64,000 nucleotides of DNA from Phycisphaerales bacterium (lineage in GTDB: Bacteria; Planctomycetota; Phycisphaerae; Phycisphaerales; UBA1924), in the NCBI GenBank assembly GCA_029260555.1, contig JAJDCZ010000052.1, positions 1 through 64,000 on the forward strand, given 5' to 3'. Each line of letters opens with the position of its first letter. The first letter of the stretch is position 1. The translations under genes were made by a program, and so were the position numbers. The notes under the pieces were generated by a model. The model saw only the letters and a program-made list of their open reading frames with translations, was not told where the DNA came from and searched no databases. Positions 26,437-34,732 of the stretch are shown piece after piece.

Positions 26437-27173
26437 TATTCAGCTTCCTCAGCGTGCATGCTCCCCGGTTGAACCCCAATCTGTTCTGCAATCCGATCAA
26501 GCTGTGTACCGATCGAAGCGTCGATCATGCCGCCGCCAGCGGGGGAATGCACCACACATGATCCCCGTGACAGCTCTGCATCTTCAACAATATTTGCGCT
26601 AGCAGAGGCGTTGAGCCTGGTCATGATCGGCTCAAGCGCCTGCTGTGCCATTGTCACATCTTCAGGATGCACCGAAATCCTCAGCCCGGTCGGCTCTATC
26701 ACCAGGGGAAGCACCGCTTTGATCTGATCAATCACCACGCTGGGATCATGCTCGACCACGCGGTGAGTTACCTTTCTTGCAATCTGCATCGCAAACACCA
26801 GCACATCCTCGCCTGTTTCAAGCAACATGCGCTGGCGAGATGCTTCGAACTCTTCAAACGCACTGGACCAGCTAACAACCAGACGCTCAATGTCAGCAGC
26901 ATTTCTCTCCAACGCCTCATCCATTGCCTTTTTCAGGCCGGCTTCTCTGCCTTCGCCGAGCCCTCGTTCATACCCCTGGGCATGACCAACCTTGTCAGCA
27001 CCATTGATAATTTGCTGTCGTTGTTCACGAGCCTCAGCCAGAATCTGATCAGCCTGCGCCTGGGCTCGAGCGATCAACACCTGACCCTGTCTTTGCAGAT
27101 CACCCAGGTCAAGCACCACCGCGTCTCGGGCTGCCCGCTTGGCCTGTGTACCCCGGATCATGCCCATGGCCAT
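26436..27173 (-). CDS. fliH: Flagellar export stator protein FliH
   Basis: Regulator of FliI, 245 residues. An N-terminal coiled coil (LQRQGQVLIARAQAQADQIL...) and a run of GxxxG-like spacing (AQGYERGLGEGREAGLKKAM) are followed by a C-terminal domain with VFAMQIARKVTHRVVEHDP and LRISVHPEDV, as in FliH/HrpE proteins. It follows fliG by 16 bp and overlaps fliI. Confidence 0.92.
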   Translation of the reverse strand: MAMGMIRGTQAKRAARDAVVLDLGDLQRQGQVLIARAQAQADQILAEAREQRQQIINGADKVGHAQGYERGLGEGREAGLKKAMDEALERNAADIERLVVSWSSAFEEFEASRQRMLLETGEDVLVFAMQIARKVTHRVVEHDPSVVIDQIKAVLPLVIEPTGLRISVHPEDVTMAQQALEPIMTRLNASASANIVEDAELSRGSCVVHSPAGGGMIDASIGTQLDRIAEQIGVQPGSMHAEEAE

Positions 27174-27189
27174 TGCTCCAGATGCACCA

Positions 27190-28230
27190 TCACGCGATCA
27201 TCTCCGTTGAATCACCACGCCCTGAGATCATGATCTCGCCAGTCTCTTCCAGACGCCTGACGATGTCCACGATCCGCTGCTGAGCTGCTTCAACATCACT
27301 CACACGCACCGGCCCCATAAACTCCATATCTTCAGCAATCAACGCACCGGCTCGTTCAGACATGTTCCCCAGGATCTTCTGTTTCAGATCTTCAGATGCC
27401 GTCTTGAGCGCCAACGAAAGCTCTTCGTTGTCCACTTCTTTAAGCACCGACTGGATGCCCTTGTCATCGACCAGCAAAATGTCTTCAAACACAAACATCA
27501 ACCTGCGGATTTGTTCCACCAGATCAGGATCATCAGACTCAAGCCCCTCCATGATCGTCTTTTCCGTCGCCCGATCTGCTAGGTTGAGAATCTCTGCGAC
27601 CGTAGGCACCCCGCCTGTCTTCTCCATCGATTGCGTCAACATGTTGCTCAAGCGACTCTCAAGCCCCTTCTCCACCTCACGAATAATCTCCGGATTGGTC
27701 TGCTCCATGTTGGCTATCCGCTTGATAACCTCAATCTGCTTCTGCACCGGCAGCCCGCCCAGAATCTCTGCAGCTTTATGATGCGCAAGATGGCACACAA
27801 TCAACGCAATGGTCTGGGGGTGTTCATCTTGAATAAAGGTCAGCAGGTTTTCGCTCTCAGCTCGCTGAATAAAAGAGAAAGGCGTTTTTTGCACCTGCGT
27901 CTGAATCTGCTGAAGCACACGATCTGCCATGCTCGGATCAAGCGAGTTCTCCAGCACAATCTTGGCAAAATCAAGATTGCCTTCCTCAGCTCCTGCTGAT
28001 GCAATCGACATGAAGTAAAACTCTTCAACGATCGCGCGCCGAAGCTCCGGCGGCACTCGACCCAGACCCGCAAGCTCCCGCGTCACCTCCTCAACCGCTT
28101 CAGAACCCATCTCCGCCAACAGCTTGGGAGCCTGCTCAGACCCCACGCTCAACAGCAATATCGCAGCTTTGGTCAGCCCGTCGAGTTCATCAGGGTTGGT
28201 GGGTAGCTTCTCGTGAGGTTTGCGTGCCAT
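27190..28230 (-). CDS. fliG: Flagellar motor switch protein FliG
   Basis: Rotor protein that meets the stator, 346 residues. The N-terminal LTKAAILLLSVGSEQAPKLL, middle domain with EHPQTIALIVCHL, and C-terminal charged helix region KQKILGNMSERAGALIAEDM plus EFMGPVRVSDVEAAQQRIVD are typical. A large FliG-M/C with the residues interacting with MotA is present. It follows fliF by 37 bp. Confidence 0.96.
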   Translation of the reverse strand: MARKPHEKLPTNPDELDGLTKAAILLLSVGSEQAPKLLAEMGSEAVEEVTRELAGLGRVPPELRRAIVEEFYFMSIASAGAEEGNLDFAKIVLENSLDPSMADRVLQQIQTQVQKTPFSFIQRAESENLLTFIQDEHPQTIALIVCHLAHHKAAEILGGLPVQKQIEVIKRIANMEQTNPEIIREVEKGLESRLSNMLTQSMEKTGGVPTVAEILNLADRATEKTIMEGLESDDPDLVEQIRRLMFVFEDILLVDDKGIQSVLKEVDNEELSLALKTASEDLKQKILGNMSERAGALIAEDMEFMGPVRVSDVEAAQQRIVDIVRRLEETGEIMISGRGDSTEMIA

Positions 28231-28267
28231 CAGATTTTGCCACCCTTGCTCAGCTTGTTACACACCA

Positions 28268-30022
28268 TCAGTGATCCTCCACAACCCAGCGGTTCAAAAG
28301 CCTTGCTGATGCCTGGGGATCCTGAGACACCAGCTCCCGCACCTGATCAAGTTTCACCGTGGCTGAGAGTTCTTCATCACCAAGCTCGATTCCTGTCAAA
28401 GGCGTATCGCCTTCGCTGGCCTCACCAATGATGGATGACTCACGCTCAAGTGGTGGTGGAAGCCCCACCAGTTCCTCAGCAGTTGGCAGCGCCGTCTGAC
28501 GAGCAGCTTTGCGAACCATGAGCGCCATCATCAACAACGCCAGCACCGCCAATGCAGAAAGCACAGCTGTCTCGATCGTCTTGCCTCCACCGGATGCGAG
28601 CAACGACCCAATCCCGCCACTCATTCCTGCCTGCTCTACCGATGATCCCGTCGCAGGCACCTCACCTGGAATCAGCGAAACCACCACATCGCCCTGTGGT
28701 TCGAGTTTGCTGCTGTCCGCTGATTTCGTATGAGGCAGGTGTGGTTGAATGCTCGCTTCGATATCCTTTTTAATCTGATCAAACGCAGCCAGTACCTCAG
28801 CTTCACTCACCTGCACCTCCGCAGGCTCAGCCGCTGACCCATCCCCCCCATCCCCCCCCGCCCCATCACTCGCAGTATCTGCTTTGGGTTTGCTTGCCAG
28901 CACTTGCTGAACCACATACCCCCGAGGCACATTGACCGAAACCGCCAGCCAGGTGGGCATCCCCCGTGGGTCAACCACATTTTCTTCGCTCGTGCCTACG
29001 AAAGGTTGAAGCTCGGTCTCATCGTCCGTCGTATTCATGCTCGAGCCCGAGTTGCCGCCCGAGCTGCGAATATCCGCAGTCGCATTTGATCGAACGCCCG
29101 GTTCTGCAGCACTACCCGCCTGAGATTGCTCGCTGGTCGAACTTTTCTCACGAACCACAGGAATAATCGTGCCTTCACCTTTTTCAAAGTTGCGTTTTAT
29201 CCGTTCATTGCGTCTGGTCACATCAACCTGTGCTGTCACCGCCACGATCCTGCCGGGAATGTACCCCAGCAGGTTCTGGATCTTGTCACGCATCTGCTGT
29301 TCGACCTTGTGCGCATGCTCCAGATAGGTCGTGGGGATCAGATCATCCTCGCTTGTGGCTGCCCGTTGCACGCCCGTTCCATCTATCACGCGCACATTCT
29401 GCGGGCTTAGCCCTGCTCGTGCGCCTGCGACCTGGCCAGCAATTGCATCGACCTGCCTTTGACTCAATGGCCCACCATCGGCTGTCCATACTGTCACCGC
29501 CGCTGTGGGCTGACGCACAATCGAACCCAGACCATGAGGTGCAGGAACATCCAGAAGCACCTGCGCCCGCTTGATCCCGCGATATCTGGATATAATCATG
29601 GCAAGCTCGTTGCCAAGTGCAATCGTAAACTGCTGGTCTGACTGACTCCGCGACATCGTCAGGCTCTGCTTGCCCACAATGTTCTTGAACATCAGAACCT
29701 GATCCGCAGGCATCAAACCGGATTCACTCAGTCGACTCAAAACCCGTGGCCGATCCTCCGCCAAGACCATCAGCTTGCCATCGATTTCCTTGTATCGAAT
29801 GTCATTGGTCGAGAGATAGCTCACCGCCCGCTGACGGTCTTCGCTGGTTGTCCCAGGCAACAACTCCACCATCGCAGGCTTTGATGCATACTGGCTGACA
29901 AGAAACAGCGTCATCAGCATGATGACCACCAGCGAACCGATCAAAAGCTTCTGGCTCGGGTTCATCTGACCCAGATAAGTCTGAATCGTCAGCAATATTT
30001 TTCGCAGGCGTTCCAACGCCAA
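28268..30022 (-). CDS. fliF: Flagellar MS-ring protein FliF
   Basis: 584 residues. Membrane helix near 25-43, periplasmic ring domains (YKEIDGKLMVLAEDRPRVLS, FTIALGNELAMIISRYRGIK, VLLDVP, AAVTVWTADG), second helix near 487-507 (TAVLSALAVLALLMMALM), then the FliG-binding tail (ELVSQDPQASARLLNRWV). The Gly/Asp stretch encoded at 28843-28862 contains 7 and 8 G on the coding strand. A 271-bp non-coding gap separates it from fliE upstream, unusual in an otherwise tightly packed operon. Confidence 0.95.
   Translation of the reverse strand: MALERLRKILLTIQTYLGQMNPSQKLLIGSLVVIMLMTLFLVSQYASKPAMVELLPGTTSEDRQRAVSYLSTNDIRYKEIDGKLMVLAEDRPRVLSRLSESGLMPADQVLMFKNIVGKQSLTMSRSQSDQQFTIALGNELAMIISRYRGIKRAQVLLDVPAPHGLGSIVRQPTAAVTVWTADGGPLSQRQVDAIAGQVAGARAGLSPQNVRVIDGTGVQRAATSEDDLIPTTYLEHAHKVEQQMRDKIQNLLGYIPGRIVAVTAQVDVTRRNERIKRNFEKGEGTIIPVVREKSSTSEQSQAGSAAEPGVRSNATADIRSSGGNSGSSMNTTDDETELQPFVGTSEENVVDPRGMPTWLAVSVNVPRGYVVQQVLASKPKADTASDGAGGDGGDGSAAEPAEVQVSEAEVLAAFDQIKKDIEASIQPHLPHTKSADSSKLEPQGDVVVSLIPGEVPATGSSVEQAGMSGGIGSLLASGGGKTIETAVLSALAVLALLMMALMVRKAARQTALPTAEELVGLPPPLERESSIIGEASEGDTPLTGIELGDEELSATVKLDQVRELVSQDPQASARLLNRWVVEDH
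28843..28859 (-). repeat. Paired G-tracts inside fliF
   Basis: Seven C (28843-28849), AT, then eight C (28852-28859). The coding strand reads GGGG(A/T)-separated runs that translate to a GGDGGDG linker in the periplasmic part of FliF. Confidence 0.7.
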
Positions 30023-30293
30023 GACCTCCTGTCATCCTTCAGCATCATCCTGACGCTGACCCCCACCACCAACCTCCCCCATCATTCCATACTACAACAA
30101 CCAACTGCGATTATCGATCGCTTCTGGCTCATCTCCATCGGCCCAACCATTCAGTCAGCTTGAAACTGCGCAACCTCGCGCAGAATATGCGCAGCTGCGC
30201 ACGAAATGCACAATCACCCCCCCACCCCCCAAACAATCCTCTGCATTGATTCCCCCTCACACATAGACACACCCACCTGGAAATACAGCACCG
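30023..30293. other. Non-coding gap between fliE and fliF with clustered TGCGCA
   Basis: No gene is visible in these 271 bp. They hold TGCGCA at 30167-30172, 30188-30193 and 30196-30201; the last two form the perfect 14-bp palindrome TGCGCAGCTGCGCA. A C-tract pair (7 and 6 C at 30217-30230) lies next to it. A promoter or operator for fliF is plausible but no clear -35/-10 was found. Confidence 0.4.
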
Positions 30294-30620
30294 TCACACG
30301 CGCATCTGCTTGACCTCCTCGTACGCCTGCATCACCTTGTTTCGCACCGACTGGAGCAGGCGAAACGCAGTGTCAGCCTTGGCTGTGGCCAACAGCACGC
30401 CTTCAACATCAGTCCGTTTCCCGGTTGCCAGGTCTTCGATGGCGCTGGTCGCATCCTGCTGCAACTTGTTGGCCTCGTTGACATTAGACATCAGAACATC
30501 CTTAAAACTTGGCTGACTGGCATCGGTCGGCTTGCTTGCAGGGCGCATGGGCGAGATCGGCCCAACACCTCTGACACCCCCAGCACCTGATGCTCCAATT
30601 AATCCCAATGGATCTGCCAT
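30294..30620 (-). CDS. fliE: Flagellar hook-basal body protein FliE
   Basis: Adapter between MS ring and rod, 108 residues. Conserved C-terminal half: SFKDVLMSNVNEANKLQQDA, EGVLLATAKADTAFRLLQSV and RNKVMQAYEEVKQM. The ATG at 30618-30620 (MADPLGLIG) is preferred over an upstream GTG at 30644. AAAGG lies 10 bases before the ATG. It follows flgC by 64 bp. Confidence 0.92.
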   Translation of the reverse strand: MADPLGLIGASGAGGVRGVGPISPMRPASKPTDASQPSFKDVLMSNVNEANKLQQDATSAIEDLATGKRTDVEGVLLATAKADTAFRLLQSVRNKVMQAYEEVKQMRV

Positions 30621-30684
30621 GACTGTGCTGCCTTTGTTTTCCACGCTCAGATGTCTGAGTCGTGAGCATCATCTCTCATATCCG

Positions 30685-31101
30685 TCACGCAATCAACCGC
30701 AACGCCTGTGCCATCATTGATTTGCTCGCCTCTGCTGCCACGATATTCGCCTCATAGGCTCTTGAAGCCTCCATCGCGTTGACCTGCTCCACGATGGGAT
30801 TGATATCAGGCACCGTCACATATCCCTGGTCATCTGCCCATGGATTCGATGGCTCATACTTGAGCCGAACCGCAGTTTCGTCAGCCTCAATAGATGCGAC
30901 ATGCACACCCATTGCCTTTCCTGAAGCTGTGCTCGCAGAAGGGTCACCCGGTGAAAAGAAGACTTGCCGACGCTTGTAGGGATTCAGGTTCCCCTGTGCA
31001 TCCAGAATGGTGTTGCTATTGGCAATGTTGGCTGCAATGGAAGCCATCCGCGTCCGCTGAGCGATCATCCCGCTGGTTGAAATATCCAGTACGCCATACA
31101 T
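30685..31101 (-). CDS. flgC: Flagellar proximal rod protein FlgC
   Basis: 138 residues, normal length. N-terminal MYGVLDISTSGMIAQRTRMA and IAANIANSNT, middle YKRRQVFFSPG, C-terminal TVPDINPIVEQVNAMEASRA and YEANIVAAEASKSMMAQALR are all FlgC motifs. It lies 31 bp after flgB. Confidence 0.95.
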   Translation of the reverse strand: MYGVLDISTSGMIAQRTRMASIAANIANSNTILDAQGNLNPYKRRQVFFSPGDPSASTASGKAMGVHVASIEADETAVRLKYEPSNPWADDQGYVTVPDINPIVEQVNAMEASRAYEANIVAAEASKSMMAQALRLIA

Positions 31102-31132
31102 GGTTCGTCTTCACTCCTTGCTCAAAGCTCAC

Positions 31133-31573
31133 CTAAGCCCGTTCTGACAACGCATCCTTGATCTGATTATTCTGCTGACGCATCAGATCCGTCGCCAGGC
31201 GAAACGCCCCCACATTTTCTGTAAGATCCTGCATCAACTGTTCCAGATCACGGTTGTTTCGATCATGAAACAGTATATTTCCGCTCGGTCTTGCAGGATT
31301 GAGCCTCATCGCTCCACCCTTGCCAATCTCAATCTGCCGATCTCCTGCCAGTTTTAGCTCACCAAACATCCCACCCGTCCGTGAACGGCGTTCATCCACA
31401 GCCTTGGAAAGCACTTTCTGAAAATGATCTGGCGAAACATCCATCTGCTGAAAGTTCGGCGTGCTCAAGTTTGCAATGTTGTGCGCTAAAAGCGTTTGCC
31501 TTTGACCCGCATAGCGCATCATCGCGCTCAGCGTCGGCATGGCTCCAGAACTCAGTACATCGTTCACAAACAT
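31133..31573 (-). CDS. flgB: Flagellar proximal rod protein FlgB
   Basis: 146 residues. RQTLLAHNIANLSTPNFQQM near the N terminus and the C-terminal VGAFRLATDLMRQQNNQIKD are typical. The ATG at 31571-31573 (MFVNDVLSS) is chosen over 31585 because GAGGG precedes it by about 6 bases and the distance to NIAN fits the family. It begins the structural part of the operon, 48 bp after the sigma-54 activator gene. Confidence 0.92.
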   Translation of the reverse strand: MFVNDVLSSGAMPTLSAMMRYAGQRQTLLAHNIANLSTPNFQQMDVSPDHFQKVLSKAVDERRSRTGGMFGELKLAGDRQIEIGKGGAMRLNPARPSGNILFHDRNNRDLEQLMQDLTENVGAFRLATDLMRQQNNQIKDALSERA

Positions 31574-31588
31574 GATCACCCTCATACC

Positions 31589-31603
31589 GCAACTTGCGCG
31601 CCA
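31589..31603 (-). promoter_or_regulatory. Possible sigma-54 (-24/-12) promoter for flgB
   Basis: The minus strand reads TGGCGC-GCAAG-TTGC, close to TGGCAC-N5-TTGC with correct spacing. It lies between the NtrC-type activator gene and flgB. The predicted start would be about 31578, only a few bases before the flgB ATG and after the ribosome site, which weakens the case unless flgB starts further in. Confidence 0.4.
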
Positions 31604-31621
31604 AACACATTCAGCCTCGCT

Positions 31622-33178
31622 CTACAGACTCTGCGCGACCAGATCCAGTTCCTTCCACTTCTTGAGCTTGAGCCCCAGCGTACGCACACCTATCCCAAGA
31701 GCCCTGGCCGACTTGCCCCGATGCCCGTTGTACCGATTGAGGGTAATCACGATCGCTTCTCGCTCGATCTCCTCCAGTGTGCGCACATGGCTGGGCTTCG
31801 TGGCTGTGGGCACTTGCACATCCAGCGTCCCTTCCTCGCACAGCCCAGCATCATCAAGCCCCACCTTGGGCTGACTCCACGCATCCAATAGCGCCCCCGC
31901 TTCATCATCAAAGCGGCTTGGCCTCACCTCTTGATATCGTGCTTCAACCCCTGCCCCCGCTGCCACACGAGCAGTTTGCTGGTTTCTCAGCCAGGGCTCA
32001 ATCAACGCCGAATCAATCCGCCCGCCACCGGCATGACTCAGCACCACCGCGCGCTCACAGATGTTCTGCAACTCGCGCACATTGCCGGGCCAGTTGTATC
32101 CCTGCAAAAGTACCATCGCATCCGGGTCAATCACCGGTGCTTCGCGACCATCTCGAATCGCAACTTCCTCTACAAAATGTCTGGCAAGCTGAGGTACATC
32201 TTCCACACGATCACACAATGGCGGCAAATGAATCGGCAGCACATTCAAACGAAAGTACAAATCTTCACGGAAACGCCTGGCTGCTACCGAATCCAGCAGC
32301 CTGCGATTCGTCGTTGCAATAATCCTGACATCCACACCCATCGACACACTCGAACCCACTCGCTCAAGCGTCCGCTCTTGCAAGACACGCAGAAGTTTGG
32401 ACTGCAGATGCGGACTGATCTCACTCACTTCGTCCAACAAAAGCGTGCCCTGGTGGGCTAGCTCAAAGCGCCCCTTGCGCATTCGATCAGCCCCGGTAAA
32501 TGCGCCCTGTTCATGCCCGAACAGTTCGCTTTCAAGCAAAGATGCGCTCAGTGCTGCGCAGTTTACGCCTAGAAATGCACTTTTATTCCTCGGGCTCAGG
32601 TCGTGAATCACGCGCGCGACCACTTCCTTGCCCGTTCCTGTCTGACCCGACAGCAGCACCGTGCCATGTGACTGGGCAATGATCTCGATCTGCCGTTTAA
32701 TCTCGCTCATGGCTGGCGAGTCGCCAATCAGACGATCCATCGAGCACGCGCTTCGTTCATTTCCATGCTGTGCGGGTTTCTGGCTGGCTTTGAGGACTGC
32801 ATTCTCTCGCGAAAGTGATGCCTGGCGAATCGCCCTTTTGATTGATATCACCAGTTCATCGCCTTCAAACGGCTTGGTGATGTAGTCAAACGCACCCAGT
32901 TTGATCGCCTGAACCGCGGTTTCGACGCTGCCAAATGCAGTCATCAGAACTACGGGAAGATCCATGTCTATCTGACGAATTTTCTCGAGCAGTTCAATCC
33001 CGCCCAGCCCCGGCATCTTCAGATCCGTGATAACCGCATCGGGCCGATTGCGTGATATCTCAGCCAGTGCCGATGCACCATCGCAGCACGATGACACACC
33101 AAACCCAGCCCGCCGAAGCGTTGAACAGACGCTGTCACGCATCAACTCCTTGTCGTCTACAACCAACACGCTTTTCAT
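31622..33178 (-). CDS. NtrC-family sigma-54 response regulator (FlrC/FlgR-like)
   Basis: 518 residues. Receiver with VLVVDDKELMRD and phospho-acceptor Asp in VITDLKMPGLGG; AAA+ domain with Walker A SGQTGTGKE, ESELFGHEQGAFTGADRMRK (the GAFTGA loop that contacts sigma-54), Walker B GTLLLDEVSEI and the sensor region ATNRRL; and a Fis-type HTH at the C terminus (GHRGKSARALGIGVRTLGLK). The ATG at 33176-33178 follows GGAG closely; upstream in-frame codons overlap the kinase gene. It lies 13 bp after its cognate kinase and just before flgB, so it is taken as the flagellar master activator. Confidence 0.93.
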   Translation of the reverse strand: MKSVLVVDDKELMRDSVCSTLRRAGFGVSSCCDGASALAEISRNRPDAVITDLKMPGLGGIELLEKIRQIDMDLPVVLMTAFGSVETAVQAIKLGAFDYITKPFEGDELVISIKRAIRQASLSRENAVLKASQKPAQHGNERSACSMDRLIGDSPAMSEIKRQIEIIAQSHGTVLLSGQTGTGKEVVARVIHDLSPRNKSAFLGVNCAALSASLLESELFGHEQGAFTGADRMRKGRFELAHQGTLLLDEVSEISPHLQSKLLRVLQERTLERVGSSVSMGVDVRIIATTNRRLLDSVAARRFREDLYFRLNVLPIHLPPLCDRVEDVPQLARHFVEEVAIRDGREAPVIDPDAMVLLQGYNWPGNVRELQNICERAVVLSHAGGGRIDSALIEPWLRNQQTARVAAGAGVEARYQEVRPSRFDDEAGALLDAWSQPKVGLDDAGLCEEGTLDVQVPTATKPSHVRTLEEIEREAIVITLNRYNGHRGKSARALGIGVRTLGLKLKKWKELDLVAQSL

Positions 33179-33191
33179 AACTTCTCCAGTC

Positions 33192-34187
33192 TCAAGCCCG
33201 CCCGACAGTTTCTTTTTCCTCTGTAACCTGTTCATCCCGCCCACCCTTGTCTGACCTGCCCTCAGGCACCTGCAGACGAACCGTCGTTCCCCCACCCCCC
33301 CCTACCCCCCCACTCTCATCTTCCGCACCGCTATCAGATTCACGCACAAATACTCGAGTCTCGCCGCCATGCGCTTCGATTACGCGATGCACAATCGCAA
33401 GCCCCAGCCCAGTCCCCGTGTGTCTGGTTGTAAAGAACGGATTGAATATTCGATCCAACGCTTCGTCATCAATCCCTTCGCCGGTATCACTCACATCAAA
33501 GACAATCATGCCTTCATCTCGTGATGCATGAATTGCCAGCCGATGACGCAGGTTTGAATCTCGAACGCCAACTGCTGCGATCGCCTCAGCAGCATTTCTC
33601 ACCACATTGACCAGTGCCTGCACAATCAAACCCGGATCACACTCCACAACCAGGTCCTGTCCATCAGCTGCGCCTGATATCACCACTTCACAGTCATAAT
33701 CTTGCTGAATCCGATGCAAGGGTTCACGGCAAGACTCCATCGCTGACTCGATAAGCTCGCCAGCTGACACCGGTACCGCCCGAATTTTGATTTCACTTGA
33801 AAAAGTCAGTACATCATTGACTATTTCATCCAGCCGATGCACAGAGGTGTTGATCTTCCGGGCAATATCCTGCTCCTCTGGTCGATCTTCCAGATCTTCA
33901 ATGAGCATGCTGGCATAAAGCTGCATCGAACCCAGTGGATTGCGCACTTCGTGGGCAATTCCTGCAGCCATCTGTCCCAGGGCTGCAAGTCTGCGGCTGC
34001 GCTGCACCTGAAGGTTGGCTGCCTGAAGCTCCTCCTTGAGCCTTGCGACTTCTGCGTGCAGCATGTCATGCGTGCGTTCGAGCCGCGAGGTCACTTCGCT
34101 GAAAGTCGCCAACAACTCGCCCATATCCGCAGCTGAAAGCGGCGCTTCAGAGAGATCTTCATTCCGAGATATATCCAACTGCGTCAT
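33192..34187 (-). CDS. Soluble histidine kinase, flagellar (FlrB/FlgS-like)
   Basis: 331 residues, no membrane helix. Coiled coil (about 32-66), HisKA H-box QMAAGIAHEVRNPLGSMQLY, HATPase with N-box VNVVRNAAEAI, DTGEGIDDEALDRIFNPFFT and HTGTGLGLAIVHRVIEAHGG. No PAS or sensor domain, so it probably senses assembly of export parts inside the cell, as FlgS does. A Gly-rich stretch near the C terminus (GGVGGGGG) is encoded by G runs of 7, 8 and 5 at 33289-33311. Partner is the following regulator gene. Confidence 0.9.
   Translation of the reverse strand: MTQLDISRNEDLSEAPLSAADMGELLATFSEVTSRLERTHDMLHAEVARLKEELQAANLQVQRSRRLAALGQMAAGIAHEVRNPLGSMQLYASMLIEDLEDRPEEQDIARKINTSVHRLDEIVNDVLTFSSEIKIRAVPVSAGELIESAMESCREPLHRIQQDYDCEVVISGAADGQDLVVECDPGLIVQALVNVVRNAAEAIAAVGVRDSNLRHRLAIHASRDEGMIVFDVSDTGEGIDDEALDRIFNPFFTTRHTGTGLGLAIVHRVIEAHGGETRVFVRESDSGAEDESGGVGGGGGTTVRLQVPEGRSDKGGRDEQVTEEKETVGRA
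33289..33311 (-). repeat. Three G-tracts inside the flagellar kinase gene
   Basis: C runs of 5, 8 and 7 separated by A and TA, so the coding strand carries three close G runs encoding a Gly loop in the last sheet region of the kinase ATPase domain. A slip here would alter only the last 40 or so residues. Confidence 0.7.
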
Positions 34188-34190
34188 CGA

Positions 34191-34688
34191 TCAGCACTCC
34201 CGATCCTGATAGCGGGGGATATTGTGTTTATCCGGGTTGTGATACGCAGAGAGTGCTGAACGCCCACGCGAAACACCCGTCAGTTGATCCGCAAGATGGT
34301 CACGCTGTTTGCTGAGCAGCATGCTGTCGTGTTCATCGCGTTGACACACGCGCTTCATGAGTTCACCAAGATCATCAATTTGCTTTGCTACAGCTTCTTG
34401 CTGATCAGCCTTGAGCGATTGGTTCAGCTCATCCCAGCGTTGACGAAACGGGTCCAGCTCTTCTTGAATTTCGAGCACTTTCTCAATGAGCACCTGTCTC
34501 TCACCGAGCAGCGTTAAAAGCCCTTGCGTATCCACAGCTTCGATCAGCGCACTTTGTTTTTCACCGATGGCATCGAGCCTTTGCAAGAGCTGCTGCTGAT
34601 CATCCATGAGCCGAGTCAGTCGACCCAGCCAGATATGCACATTGCCCAAGGCATCAAGTGTTTTCTCGTTGTTCTTCATACTGGTCAT
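34191..34688 (-). CDS. FlgN-like flagellar export chaperone
   Basis: 165-residue all-helical protein (LTRLMDDQQQLLQRLDAIGE; ALIEAVDTQGLLTLLGERQV; LIEKVLEIQEELDPFRQRW) with the FlgN pattern of a helical hairpin and an E-rich middle. FlgN delivers hook-associated proteins FlgK/FlgL. The genes for those are not in this window. It lies 3 bp before the kinase gene, in the same transcript. Confidence 0.7.
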   Translation of the reverse strand: MTSMKNNEKTLDALGNVHIWLGRLTRLMDDQQQLLQRLDAIGEKQSALIEAVDTQGLLTLLGERQVLIEKVLEIQEELDPFRQRWDELNQSLKADQQEAVAKQIDDLGELMKRVCQRDEHDSMLLSKQRDHLADQLTGVSRGRSALSAYHNPDKHNIPRYQDREC

Positions 34689-34732
34689 CCATGACCTTCC
34701 CGCAGCTCCGCTGCTGGTATCTAACCGCTACT

